DNA of 64,000 nucleotides, taken from NCBI RefSeq assembly GCF_027244095.1, contig NC_069657.1:146998857-147062856 (forward strand), in the 5' to 3' direction. A program made the position numbers and the translations under genes. Position 1 is the first letter of the stretch. The number at the start of each line of letters is the position of its first letter. Below, piece after piece: positions 35,001 to 47,900 of the stretch. The DNA is from Hemicordylus capensis (taxonomy: Eukaryota > Chordata > Lepidosauria > Squamata > Cordylidae). A model generated the notes under the pieces. It searched no databases and had not been told where the DNA came from. It worked only from the letters and a program-made list of their open reading frames with translations.

Positions 35001-37008
35001 AGAACCTGTGTGAGCTAATGAGAGCCCTCCTATTTCCCTACCCCCATCCTTTCTTCTTGAACCTCATTCCGAGACCACTTGTTCCACCTCTGTGCTGGGG
35101 CCTGGACTGAACAAAGTGGGTGGTCAGGTGAGTTATTCCAGCATCCTTAGGGGACTGCATCTCTGATCCAGCAGGTATTTTTGTGCCTTGGCAGGTGGAG
35201 GGCCCTGGCTCCTACCGGCAGGATCCTTGGGCCATGTCAGATGAGGAGAAGATGCAGGCTGTGCCCCTCATCCACCAGGAGGGCAATGAACTCTACAAGG
35301 AAGGCAAGGTGCAGGAGGCCTCCGCCAAGTACTACGATGCCATTGCTTGCCTGAAGAACCTGCAGATGAAGGTGACTGAAGGCGGGGCTTCCTGTGCACC
35401 TGCCTCAAGGCGATGGCCATTTCCCTCCTGCCGCTTTGCTTTTGCCCACATATTCATAAGGAGTGAATGCAGAGTTAACGTTAATTGTCAACTCCAGGTA
35501 AAACTCCAGGACTCCCCCTTGCCTTCGTCATGCTCTCTTCAAGGAGCTGCAGATCCAGGTGTGGCTGGCTACTTTGATGGCCCTGCTCCCGCAGCCATTT
35601 CTCATAGAGCTCCCTCATGCTCAAGCACTGCCCCAGGGGCACGGCTCCTGTGGGACTTCCCTTTCAGGCAGTGGGGCCCGAGCTTGTGCGCCCCAGGGCA
35701 GAATTGCTCCTGAACTCACTGGCTTGCACACCAGGAAGCTGGAAGCCTGCTGCCCGGAGGTGCCATTCCAGCTCGGCCCCTCTCCAGTGCTCTTGCCTTC
35801 TCTTCCTTCAGAAACTGGGCTCTCTGAGGTTGCTCTGCCACAGAGCGGGAGGGGCTCCTCCGGAGCTTTGGATAGTTGTGTAGAAGTGTGGATTTGGGCA
35901 GGGGCAGCTTTGCTTTGCAATGACCCGAAAAACAGCACAAATTCCCTTTTTTTGTACATCTTGTCAAGGGACATTAGTCCAGTTTCTGTCTGGTCAGATA
36001 AGGTCCCAACCAGCCTGCCTTGTTCTTCGCCACAGTGATCAAAAGTCCTCTGATAACACATCAGACATGGTGGCTGCAGACTTGTGTGGTGGGGGCACTG
36101 ATTCCTTCCCCGCTTTCCCTCCAGAAAAGGGCTTCGTAACCCCCCTGATGGAGGGAAAATGGCTAATAAAAGCAGCTCCAGCTGGGAAAGAGTGGGCATA
36201 TAGGGAGGGTTCAGCTCCTCCTTCCTGCTTATCTGTGCTGTAGTTTAACTACGCAGCACACCCCACTTGTGCTTTATGTTGCCATCATGCTGAGCGTAGA
36301 GAGGGACTGCCTTGCAGACATATTTAACTGCCTCATGCTTCTTGTCCTTTCCTATGCCACAGGAGCAGCCAGGATCTCCAGACTGGATCCAGCTGGACCA
36401 ACAGATCACCCCCTTGTTGCTGAATTACTGCCAGTGTAAGCTACTGACTGAGGAGTACTATGAGGTGCTGGATCACTGCTCTTCTATTCTCAACAAGTAT
36501 GAAGGTAAGGAATGGCACTTGCCATAAAGGAATGGAAGCACCTCTGGAAAAAAATGGTGGGGTGCCATCAAACCAGATGGAGACCATCTAGTGTTGGGGA
36601 GAGCCCAAAATGACTGGATTTGTAGGGACCACGCTTAGGGGCAGGGGAGACGTATAATAATGATGGCAGCGCCCAAACATAAAATGGGTGGGTTGGGGGG
36701 ATGCAATCCATTCTGGTTGAGGAGTGGGATAGACTCTTGTGTGGGCCCTGCAACTGTGTATGGAGGCAGCATGCATTACTCAGGGACTGGCTGTGCCCGC
36801 AGATAACGTCAAGGCCTACTTCAAGAGAGCCAAGGCGCATGCAGCAGTGTGGAACGCAGCTGAAGCACAAGCTGACTTTGCCAGGGTGTTGCAGCTGGAC
36901 CCGTCGCTGGGCCCGGTGGTCACACGGGAGCTGCGCAACCTGGAAACCCGCTTACGTCAGAAAGACGACGAGGACAAGATCCGCTTCAAAGGCATCTTCT
37001 CCCAGTAG
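31813..37008 (+). CDS. AIP: AIP, aryl hydrocarbon receptor-interacting protein (complete, 6 exons)
   Basis: Exons: 31813-31911, 33705-33884, 34553-34741, 35195-35371, 36363-36504, 36803-37008 (TAG). They join in frame to 330 residues, the same length and exon phases I recall for human AIP. AIP (XAP2/ARA9) is a cytosolic immunophilin-like co-chaperone that links HSP90 to the aryl hydrocarbon receptor; in humans it is a pituitary tumour suppressor. Residues 1 to about 160 form the FKBP-like domain ([45 protein letters not shown]). Residues from about 180 form three TPRs and the final helix ([60 protein letters not shown], ending RFKGIFSQ). The start ATG at 31813 sits in gccatcATGG and matches the human N-terminus MAD. 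No break or unusual residue seen. Confidence 0.97.
32382..32498. repeat. Hairpin repeat with GGCCAACCTGAGGCT arms
   Basis: GGCCAACCTGAGGCT at the left and AGCCTCAGGTTGGCC at the right are perfect 15-bp inverted repeats 117 bp apart end to end. The interior includes CCCATCATCCCCAGC and a short CAG run. Probably a small MITE. Confidence 0.55.
32649..32876 (-). mobile_element. Sauria-type tRNA-derived SINE
   Basis: On the minus strand the head is GCCACCTAATGGCACAGTGG and GTCGCCGATTTGAATCCCCG, a tRNA-like A and B box (GATTTGAATCC). The tail has ACCACAGGGCTCTGTGGTCG, then GCCAGGAGTTGACACTGACT. This is the head and tail order of squamate Sauria SINEs. Confidence 0.75.
35372..36362 (+). other. AIP intron 4
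   Basis: Separates the exon ending NLQMK from the exon starting EQPGSPDW. Several open frames run through it on both strands but none resembles a known protein. No repeat recognised. Confidence 0.5.
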
Positions 37009-40000
37009 CCACTGGGCCAGTTGCTGCTGCCGCTGCTGCCACCTCCTCCCCAGTTGGGACCTCCCTCCATGCCCACGGGCAAGGCATCTCGTCAGTGGAC
37101 TGTGGCTCCTTGGCAGGGCTGGCGTATGCCTGCCCTCCACACAGATTGGGGTGGGTGGGGGGATTGGCCCTTCCTGTCAACAAAGTGTGTCATCTCTGTG
37201 CAAACAGTTGCCAAAGTAAGTGAGGTGGGGGCAGGGAAGCCTTTCTGTTTGCCCAGGCCAAAGATGGCCTCTAAGTGTGTTGCCAGATCTAGTGTGTGCT
37301 GTTGCCTGTCCCTCTTCCGCTCTACACAGTGCCTTTCCCTTTGTTGCTCACAGTGAGTGAAGCTTTGCTCCCTGGGCTGACACAAAGTGTGTGGGCCAGA
37401 AGAGATGAGCTTTGGCTTGGCTTTGTGGGCCAAAATTTCCCTGCCACCCTCCCTCCTCCGCCTGCCACTTAGCATCCAGATAGGCATATCTCCGCCTGAC
37501 TGCACAGCCATTTTTTCCTTTTGCCACAGAGAGTCCCTTCTGCCTCAGAGCTCAGACGCCAGAAAGAGATGTAGAGATGGCCATTTGTTATGAAGGTGGC
37601 ACAAAGCTAGTTGGCATGCCTTTGATTGCCTTTCTTTTTGCCACTCCCTTTGTGTACAGTAGCCTCATGGGCGTCTGTGGTTTCTCCACAGGGTTATAAT
37701 TTCTCCACATGCTGGGTCTCAGGTGGTGTGTTGGTTCCTAGGTTATGTTGCCCTTTCCTGGCTTGGTCCTGCTCCCTGGCTGTATGGCTTATGCCCTGGA
37801 ATCCAGAAAACTCCTTTTTAGGGGAAACGGAGGCAGTATCTATATGCAGGTTATGGAAAGCAAGAGAGAGGGGTAGGCACTTTGTCAGGCAAAATCTAGC
37901 ATTTCTTACCTGAAAAAACCAAACACAAAGTAGATCACCTTTCCAAGAACAGCTAGTGGTGGCAGTCATGGCAAACCTTGGCTCACATGGTTCAAGTGTT
38001 CTGTGCTGCCCAGCAAGGCTCTGTGATGGTTTTAGCCCGTGGAAGATGGCACTAAATCCCGTTCCATGTGGTGTGCAGACCAGGATCTGCCGAGTGCCAT
38101 TTCCTGGAGAAAGGACAGCTGTCAGTACTCTTAGCTAGTTGCCGTGCAAATTCCAGCTTGGAAAAAGCTGCAGTAGTTCAGGTCCCTCTACCAAAGAGGA
38201 TTCTCTTTTTGGCCTCCCTGCCCGGCTTTCGGCCATTGGTACACAATCTTTGCAGTGCCTCCAGCATCACAGGTGGCGGATGAGTCCGGAAGAGGCACAG
38301 GCCTTGGTCCTTCCTCCAGGCTTAGTCTGCACAAAGACTTTCCAGCAAGGTCTTTGCTGGCAACATGCTCGAGGCCAAGAAAGCACCATGAGGAGAGTGC
38401 CCAGTAAATGGCAGCTTCTCCAACAGTCAGGTGGTTTCATTGCTGGCATTCATGTCAGCTGTTCTATCAGAACCAAGCTAGCTCTGAAAGTCTTGTTTTT
38501 GGCAGAGCCAGGGGGGTTGGTGGGGTGGAATATGCAGTCATGAGCAGCTTTCCTCCTCCTCTTTCACTCTTTCAGAAACGGGGCCTCAGGTGACTGGGTT
38601 TGCGGAAAGGCTTAGGGGGCAAGGAGCATGTACCCAGCGTTTTCCTCTATAGGGAAGTTATCTACATGCTAAAACATGCCTCACTCTGTGAGTCTCCCTT
38701 CTGGATGTGGGCCTGTGCATACCAAAATGGTGCCTGGACCCCGCATCGAGGTGCTGGGGGTTTATGGACCACTGATCAGATTATCGGGATTGTTACTTGT
38801 GAGAGTGCTGCTCACTCCTATTGCAAGAGGAGGCTCATTCCGGGCAGTCCCCCTGCATCCACCAGCTGTCAGAGGTGTTCATGGACCGTGGTGGTTGGTG
38901 GTTGTGGTGGTGTAGGAAAGCTTCACCTCTAGCCACTCGAATGATTGCTGGGGCACCTGTTTTGAATGCTCCGTCTTAGCCACACACTTCTCACCCCACC
39001 CCCACCTCTGGTTTGGGCTGTAGTTCAAGTGAAATTCCCCAGTCCCCTCCCCTGTCTGCCTTCTCCGCCTCCACCAGAGATATGCTGGGGCAGCTATTCC
39101 CGCTCAATCCTGTGCTGTGCTGCTTCTGGATTTCATGCTGCTCTGGCTGCATCTGGTACTGGTCGAGGTGGCCGCCGCCGCCGCCGCTGCTACCATGTTG
39201 TTGAGTTTAGTCTCCCTGCTTCTGCACTGTGCAGCTAGCAGGAGAGGGAACCCTTTCTTGCTGAGACAAAATGGCTGAGAGGAATTAATGGCAGCAGACT
39301 GGGGAGTCTGTCTAATGGGCAGTGGGTGGTATAGAAAGGTTACCAAGTGTTTGTCAGAATGTGAAGCTGCTCCAGCTGTTCCCTCCTTTTCCCAACGAGT
39401 TGGTCCCAAAGTAGTCTCGGTGTCATCTTTGGCCAATAGTGTTATGGGTTCAGGTTTAAGGGGCCTGTTTTCTTGCACAGTTAATTGCCAAACATCATAA
39501 TTGGCTGAATTTATGCTGCGAGAGAGACGCTTTTAAAAAACAAGAGCCCCAGTCCTGCCAAAGTTAACCATTTTTAAGTCACATTGATTTCCAAGGAAGT
39601 TCACACTTAGCTCTTATTAAAATTCAGGAGAGCTGGAAGTTGTGCTCTAGCAGTACAGCATGAAGTTCAATCACATGCAAGTACCCTGCTTGGTTCAACA
39701 AAACTGTGGAGCTTCAGACAGCTCGCCCGATTGACTATGGCTGTATAGCTTCTTTGCCATCTATTTTAATGCCCGCCAACTACAGGCCCAGGCCCATCTT
39801 TTCTCTGTGTGTTACACAGCTGTTGGTGAAAGGTGATACAGCACCTTTGTATGTGACTATATAGCTGAAGTGGGGTACCACAGTATGGATCTTCGATGCT
39901 ATTGGCTGTATCTTCCTTGCAATCTCTTTTATAGAACAGGCATTGGTGTGTGGTTCAGTAGCTAGAGCATGACATTTTGGCTACACTGACGGAAAAATGT

Positions 40001-41311
40001 AGGAGCATGAACAAGGAATTGCAGGCACGAGAAATGAGCTCTCAGGGCATGCTTTTACTGGGTCCAAAAATTCAACTCAGGTGGATGTACAGATAACAAA
40101 AAAGATGGAGAGTATTAGTTACCTTCTCCTTTCAAATTGTCTGAGTCACCTTTGCCTCCTAAAGTGATGTACATAGGATTTTACTTTTTCATAACTTCCT
40201 ATGTAAAGCAGTTTATGTTGTGAGGGTAGAGGCCACTGGGCAGTATGTCAACTCAGATAGCTCCCCCCCCCATCTAAACAACTAACAGGCTGTGTGCGGG
40301 GGGGGGGCAGTGTGGATTGAGCAATCTGCACAGCTGAATTTCCACTGCAGGGGGCAGGAGGGTTCAATAGCTCTTAGCACCACCTGCCTGAGCAGCCCAT
40401 TGCTGTCGAGATACGCCCATCTTGGTAACACATCCCCTTGTTAGTGAAATGATGAGAGACAATGACTCAAACCTGAAATTGGAGTCAAAAAGATAGCAAG
40501 AGCAGGCACTTTTTCATGCTTTTTGTGGCCCTGCAGCTTACAGAACTCAGGGTGCTGACCATTGAACATTGCCTCTAGGGATCAAACAGAGAGCTGAGAA
40601 AGAAGGGGTGTAGTATAGATTAATGTGATGGGCCTAAATCGATTACTGTTCTTGCACAGCTTCTATTCATTTTAGTGTCTCTTGTACAGCATACATTACC
40701 AATGGCTTGTGCCCCATCTAAATAACTTAAGTATACAATCCAAAACTGTGCTATAAAGTTTCCTTGTCATGATAGGGGCCAATATCATAGCTATGCTTAA
40801 GATTGTAGCATACAGAAATCCAAGAAAATGCTTTTGCTAGCTTTGTTGTTACATGTCTAGTATATTATCTACTATACAGCTGCAAGCTGGGCATGCATTC
40901 CTGGATCTGAAACACATCGGGGACAGGTTTGAATTGGTTGATTGTGTGAGACTCATACCAGCACATCTGTGAATTCTCCTTACTGCTAGTGCCACTCAGT
41001 GGGAGGACAGCAGCTTTGCTTACTGAGTCACTGGGAGACAAACATCAGTTCTCATTTGTATTTCTATATTTCAGGTTCACGTGTATAGTCAAAATGTTTT
41101 GCTAATATAATTAAAACAATTCCAAAGTAGTTTGTGAATAGTTTTTGAGACTGTACTGGTGGCTTTTGTGTCCTGTTAGAAACTGGGAAAGAAGCCAGAG
41201 GGCTGCAATGAAGCAACTGGGGGACCTGTATTACTAGTGGACTGCAGTAGTATGAGAATTTCAATCCACTCTGATCTAGATAATCTCAAGTATTAGAGGC
41301 TGAAACCAAGA

Positions 41312-42178
41312 AGATGAAGTGCCACGGAGATGATTGTAAAGTCTTGCATTTCGGTGAGAAAAATCAAATGCAGAAGTGTAGGATGGAGAGAACTGACTTG
41401 GCAGCAGTACATATGAAAGAGACCTTCTTTAGTGTCTTAGTGGCCAATAAGTTAAACAGCCAGCAGTGTGATGCAGCTGCTAAAAAAGCTAATGCAATCC
41501 TAGGCTGCATCAACAAAGGCACAGTGTCCAAATCAGAAGTAGTAATTGTTCCAATCTATTCTGATTTGGTCAGTGATATTCAGAGCTGGCCCATGCAAGG
41601 CAACACAGGCAGTTGGAGCACTGCCTGTGTAAACACCCAATGGGTGCCGTTCTCCTTTGTAGAAGTTGTGCATACACGGTTGTGCATTGCAGCACCCATT
41701 CTTTCCAGTGGGCATTGTGTAACTGGGTTTGTACAACTCTGACAGAGCAGAACTGCTCTTTGGCAACTCTTTTGAATGGAAACTGGTTCAGAGGAGGGCA
41801 ACGAGGATGGTGAGAGGTCTCAAAACGGTCTTACGAGGGAGGGTTGAGGGAGCCGAGTAGGTTTAGCAAGGAGAGATCCAATCGCAGTCTTCAAATATCT
41901 GAAGGGCTGTCACAGAGGAGAGGACCTGTTCCCTGCCGTTCTGAGTTCAGGGCTAGAACCAATGGGTTGGAGTTGCAAGGAAGCCGGTTTAGGCTAGAAT
42001 AGTAGCATAATATTTCCTAGTTGGAACTGTGGAACTGTAGAATTCTTGCTGTGGTGGGTGCTCTGCTAGAAAACCATCCATCAGGACTGCTGTTGCAGTT
42101 TCTGTTCTGAGTAGTGGGGTTAGACCAGAAGACCTTCAAAGTCCCTTCTAACTCTAAGATGTTGTGGTATTCCTCTAC
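41312..42178 (+). mobile_element. CR1 LINE 3' region, with an inserted hairpin repeat
   Basis: CR1 landmarks in order: CAGCAGTGTGATGCAGCTGC, TAATGCAATCCTAGGCTGCA, GTTCAGAGGAGGGCAACGAG, TCTTCAAATATCTGAAGGGC and a GGGGTTAGACCAGAAGACCT end with CCCTTCTAACTCTAAGATG. The middle (about 41580-41770) is not CR1 and contains inverted words such as AATGGGTGC / GCACCCATT, so it looks like a nested MITE. No intact ORF. Confidence 0.75.
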
Positions 42179-43825
42179 GAACACACACACACACACCATC
42201 ATCTCTGTTCATATCTAAGCAATTAGAAAGTGCATCAATAAGGTAACATGGAGCTGAAATAGGAGGCCTTTCTGATGCAGCTGCAGCTGGATGAGATCAT
42301 ATGGCTGGCTGATTTAACAAGAACCATGCTGCCAATACACATGGCCTGTCTGTAGCACAAACCAAACCTGTAAGCAAAGCACTTGAGTAATGGAAAACAA
42401 TTATGCAATTCAATAATTTATTAAACCTTCATTTTGTAAAGCCAGTTACAAATTAAACAAACAAAAGAGCAGAAGGAATTCTGCAGTAGAATTAATGGAA
42501 GTTACATTCCTAATTGGGTTTAAGCTGCCTGCAGCAACCCGTGAGCCAGAACATAGTAATAGTGCAGGGCTAAGGAGGTGGGGAGTGTCCTAAGCAAGTT
42601 CTAGTCAGTGTATTGGACCAAATAGGCAGGATCACAGCTCCATTTCATCAGTCTTCTCTGTTCCACCAACTCCATAACCTGGTGAGGTCAAAAAAAGGAG
42701 CTCTTAATGTGACTCAATCGGGCATCTTAAGGCAATGTTTCCCTGTCAAAACTACCTAAAAGGTGATGTGATGCTTATGTCCAGCTTGGATGATGCAACT
42801 ACACAACATGCACATTGGATTTGGGGTGTGAGTCTGCCTCTGCCCCAGAGAGGAGTATGCTAATCCTTTACTGTGGCACTGCACTGTGTGTGTGTTTCAG
42901 CTTCAGTAAATGAAGATGACAACTGTGTTACCAGGCAGCTTATTCAGAGAGGGGTGATCTTATTTTATTTGCATTCCCAGAGATAAAGGAGTGGAGGGGA
43001 TCCCTGCTTGGAAAAAGCCTCTATAGAGGACCATCTCTGGTGATAGAAAAACTATTTGGGCTCTACTGGGGGTGAGGGATGGAAGGGGCATTAAAAACCC
43101 AAGGTTGCCTTCTTGAGGACAAGACAATAGCAGGTTGGTTTTCCTAGGTGAAATCACTGGAGAAGGTGGGAATTTCCATGTTTGCCTGTGACAGAGAGGC
43201 AGAGCAGCATATATTCTGTCATCACGTTACACAAATGCAGAATTTGGCAGTGGATACAGAATTCAGGATCCTGAGAATCTCCGCTTTCATTTAAAAAGCA
43301 TGTGTCTAGCCCCTAAAGCTATGAAGGAATACTTGAAAACAGGAGCAGTGATCTGAAGAAACTTCAGAAGGCTGAGCACGATTTCCAACAGTTACAGAGT
43401 AGAACCTTAATACTTTGCTTAGCTCTTTGCCCTTTTCTCTGGCTTGCAGAATACATTATGCAAAATAAACACATTTGTTTATTTTGCATAAGATGCATAT
43501 CAGTTTTCACAATTTATTTTTTCTTGGGAGAGAATCTGGATTACCTTTAGTTTTTTAGTGCAGAGTATAAGCAATCAGTTCCTCTGGGGTTTTGATCCCA
43601 AAGAAATAGATTAAGGTGCTGCTTTCTAAAGAGCTCTGACCCACATAAATAAAATCCACTCGACACTATATCAGTAGAAATCCAGCCAGCCAGCCCGCCC
43701 CTGATTTACCAACGATCATCCCACAATGTTTTTCATCTCCTGGTTCTGACAGTAGCAATGCAGAAAGAGTCTTGGAAGAAGCAGTCCAAACTCCTAAGAG
43801 GGCAGCAAAATATAAATGATTGGGG

Positions 43826-44028
43826 ATACATGAAACTGCCTCAGCCTGAGTCTGACTAACAGGTCCATCTAGCTCAGCACTGTCTCTACTCTGACAGGCA
43901 GCTGCTCTCCATGGTCTCAGGCAGAAGCCTTTCCCATCAGGTCTTTTCTCAACTGAAGATGAGGAATTGAACCACTGACTTTCTGCACGCAAGTTCACAT
44001 GCTCTACCACTAATCTAAGGTCCCTTCC
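43826..44028 (-). mobile_element. tRNA-headed SINE sharing its tail with the 5S-headed SINE
   Basis: Minus strand: TTAGTGGTAGAGCATGTGAA and GTGGTTCAATTCC form a tRNA-like A and B box. The body has GGCTTCTGCCTGAGACC and the tail GAGCTAGATGGACC, then GTCAGACTCAGGC. The head resembles tRNA-Ala. Confidence 0.65.
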
Positions 44029-44648
44029 ATTAGAGAAGAGAGACTTCCTCCTTGCAACTGGCTACACATATATCTGACCACCAACCTCTTCCCCTAAATT
44101 GATCAGATATATGGATTTGTACTGAGAGCAGCATTTCCCCCAAACATGCACCATGAGAAATTGCTCCTCTGGCAAAGTACTCTGAAGAGCAGCACCAAGG
44201 AAGACCCTGCCACCTCACCCACAGCCTTGTGACAGCTGGGATTTTTCTTAAAGCTCCAGCTGCAGAGTCACAAGCTTCTGTGAGAATCCTGGCTAACAGC
44301 AACCAAGAACCAGCCACTTTGCAGGAGCAGCTCTGAAACCTTGTGATTCACTGGAAGATTTCGTTTTTAATCATTACCTGCTGGGGCTGGTAATACTGAC
44401 AGTATGATGGCCCCACACAGAGGTTCCCAGTAGAAGTCTGTTCAGTAGTAGCAGCTCATCCCTGAGGGAACATCACCCCCAAAAGGGGCAATTCAATCTT
44501 TGCCACTGGAGAGCTTGGCTGTAAAATTAACTGGCGCCTCTGCTTCTCATTTGTGGACCAGTGGAGAAATCTCGCCTGTCTCGTCACAGCAAAATGTGTG
44601 TGCGTGTGCGCGCGCATCTTTCTCCCTCCTTTCCACTTTCCAGCTCTT

Positions 44649-44654
44649 TTTATT
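44649..44654 (-). promoter_or_regulatory. Candidate polyadenylation signal of the myosin-X-like gene
   Basis: AATAAA on the minus strand about 310 nt past the stop codon, the first canonical hexamer reached downstream. No transcript evidence. Confidence 0.4.
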
Positions 44655-44962
44655 GCACAGGTCTTTATGCCTCATTCTGTCCAAGAAAGGTGGCAGCATT
44701 TGCTTCAGATGGTTGGTCTCTGCCTCCATGATGCAGTCTTTTCCGTAAGAGTAAGGCCAGAGGAAGAGTGTGCTTCCGCTCCCAAGAGTTGCTAGTCTTC
44801 TTGTTTCACTGAAAGACGCAAACCCTGCAGCGGTCTCTTGGCCTTTCTCAGGCAATACTTTGGGAGGGTTTTCTTTTTAAAAAAGGAATTCTTGCTACAA
44901 ATCTGGCTGGGACACAGTCTGCGTCTTTCCCCCCACAGACTCAATTTGGCCTCATGGCCCCA

Positions 44963-47900
44963 TCACCTTGTCCAGATACTTGCACGGCTGTCCAGGCTGG
45001 TGGCGGATCTGACGCTACAGCATTTCTTCACAATCATGTTGATGTAGGCTTTCATGATTTTAATGATCTCGCCCACCTAAAAAAACAAGAAGAGACAACC
45101 TGAGTCCTTTGGTGGGCTAGGCACCACTTGGGAATATTTTCTGATAGCATCCAAAGGCAGAGAGCATATACTTTCTAACAAGGATATTATCACTGGAGTC
45201 GGAGGCCTTAACTAAAATCTAGGCTTGCCGTGTTTGGCCAGTCAATTAGTGAGATCAATTAAAAGACTTTTGAGAACTAAAAAAGCTGTCCCTTCCTTAA
45301 CTGGACAGATTTAATTTTAAAAAGTTAATATGGCTGATGTCTGACATGGGTACATCAGCCCAGTAATGTTACATGTATGCAAGTTGTGCAAATGTTACTC
45401 AAGAGTAAACTCACTGGAAATAATGGGCTTATTCTTGTGTAAACCCTTCCTGTATTCTACCAAAGACAACCACAGGGCTCTGTGGGCTCCAGGAATCGAC
45501 ACCGACTCGACGGCACACTTCACCTTTACCTCTTGTGTAACATCATGTGCACAGTTTGCATGCACACAGCTGTACTGGGCTGAGGTAGCCTTGCGCTGTA
45601 TGTCAGCCACTAACAAATGCTGTAAGTGGCAGGCAACATCTAAGAAGAGGTAATCCTCTTCTTTCAAACAAGAAAGGCCTCTTCTCAAAGGTGATTCTTG
45701 CAACAGATGAGCGCCACCTGAATCAGCATCCTTCATTGTAAGGCCCAGTATGGCTCCTTGACTAATTGTTTATTGGGCCTGTGTGAAGCTTCAGCCAAAG
45801 CTGAATACTCTGCACAGTCCCCCAGGGACCATGTGGAGGCAACCACTCCCACCATGCGGTGCGGCACTTTGGCCAGTGCCAGTGGGGCTCCTTGAAAGGG
45901 AGACGGAGCCCCCTTGAGCCTCTGCACCCTACTGGAGCAGCGTAGCTCTTCCCAGCACTCTCCTCACAGAGCTCCTAAGAGAGGGCTCCAGCTCTCTTAA
46001 AGGGCCCTCCCAGCACTAAGAAAGGCACAGTACTATGCGGAAGGCAGTACAGTGAGAAATAGCTCTCACATTGAAGGTTTATTGCCAAGGTAGTCCCCAC
46101 GTGAAAAATAGGGAAGACCACTGACCAGAAGGAAGTTTTTTTCTTTCAGTAGTTGTATTTTGTTTGTATGCAGGTTTAACTGAGTAACTGACAACTCACA
46201 TGGTTAATCTACTAAGATTTCTTTAACTGGGTGTCAGCCCTATTAAAATCCCATCTTAGCCTGGCTTTGCTAGATCTCATTTTCTCACAGCCTCAATTTT
46301 CCCTGTAAAATAGGAAAACAGCTTTTCAGTACATTAAAAGGGCTATATGGAAAGGTGGAATATGAACCTGAGAAAGTTAACAGCAGAAGGAATACATCAA
46401 GGAGTTGGGAGGTGGGGAGAGATGTGACCATCGCACACACTGTAGGAGGTCTATGGAGAATTCACTATGCAAACTGGGACACAAAAGCAGTGAATATTAA
46501 TAGTCTGGTAGCCAGGTGGAGTGAAGGCAAATGAGAAGATGAAGGAGAGTAAAAGGTAGGGGCTTGGGGGTCTCCATGGCATGAGGAAGCATCCACTCTT
46601 CATTCCCAGGGCCAGCTGCTGTCATGCATTACCCACAGAAGTAATGCAGTGGGATAAGAGGCATTTGCCATCTCCCAGCCTGTGATGAAGAGAAGGTTCA
46701 CAGCCTGCCCTCATCCTTGTACCCAGATCACAATTGGGGCCAGTATTTATTTATTTATTACATTTATAGACTGCCCCATCCAAAGGCTCTGGGCGGTACA
46801 CAACAGTAGGCCCTACTGGAAAAACAAACTGCCTTGAGTAAAGACTTCTCTGCAAAACAACAGCCCTGTTACAGTGTCTAGTCAGTGAATCAAACATCCA
46901 GTGTCCAAGCAGAAATCTGGCATGATGCTTTCTGTGCAGCCAGCCAATTGTGCCCCAGTAGAGCTGTCTGAGGGTTCACTCACAAAGCCCTTTGGCAGAC
47001 CTTGTTCCCTGACACATACCTGGGGGGTTTCAAAGTACATCTCTCTCTCATCCACAGTCAGCTTGAAGGTGTTGGGCTGGGGAGCCCCAAAGAAGACAAT
47101 GTGCTCATACTGGAACGTTTCCAGGGGTTTAGGGTCCCCCCGTTTGTATACAGACACATTCTCTGTGCTGACACTGAGCCAGAGGTCATTTGGAAAGCCA
47201 CCTTCCTTACACTGAAAGAAACCAATGAGACAATTTAGCAAATGGGGGAGGCATAATCAGGAAAATTCTCCAATAGAATTTTGGACTAAAGCTCAAAAGA
47301 GAGCAAATGCGGTATGTACAAGCAGCTCTCTTCCCTCTTTCCCCATCCAGTGAAATTCCTGAGTAATTGTCATGATATGCTTAAAGTCAAAAGAGTTAAA
47401 CTAGGTTATTAAAATCAAACCCAGAATACAGAACAGGTAGGGCTGGAGATTCCTGCCTGCAACCTTGGAGAAGCCACTGCCAGTCTGTAGACAATACTAA
47501 GCTAGATGGACCAGTGGTCTGACTCGGTAGAAGGCAGCTTCCAATGGAGTTCCTGCCAAGGCCGTGCTGAAAAGGAGCAAACTTGTTTCACAGATTAAAT
47601 TCTATGGGGAGATACGAAATTCCCAGCCCCAAATAGAGTGCTAAATTCAACTGGTATTGTGCCAGCTCTCCTGCATCTTCTGCTATGGATCTTCAGCCAA
47701 TGTGCATACATTTGTGTTGCTGGGCCTAAGAGGCACTGCCGTGAGTGGGGTCAGTTGACAAAGGAGCTCAAGATGTGGGGTAGCAGGTCTGGGGGTGGAG
47801 GGCAGGTGGCAGATTTCCCCCTCACTGTCTTGCACCACATAATTAAAGGGCAGGTCTCCGTAACAGGAGTATCTTTCAGACTCACATCAAGCACATCAGG

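Larger units (their letters stand above)
37009..44962. other. Space between the 3' ends of AIP and the myosin-X-like gene
   Basis: The first 2-2.5 kb (37.0-39.5 kb) is repeat-poor and may hold the AIP 3' UTR; the only nearby hexamer seen is a weak ATTAAA at 39616. A small GCC-rich spot lies at 39170-39190. A CR1 LINE (41312-42178) and a tRNA-headed SINE (43826-44028) follow. Myosin 3' UTR sequence is expected from 44962 down to about 44.6 kb. No additional gene is supported. Confidence 0.5.

Noticed and set aside
35183-35713. Open frame of 176 codons on the plus strand
   Set aside because: Its first part is AIP exon 4 and the rest is read-through of intron 4 past a good donor; no separate gene.
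39194-39271. Short ORF after a GCC run, starting with a signal-peptide-like MLLSLVSLLLHCAAS
   Set aside because: Only about 25 codons, no downstream continuation or splice donor that I could support.
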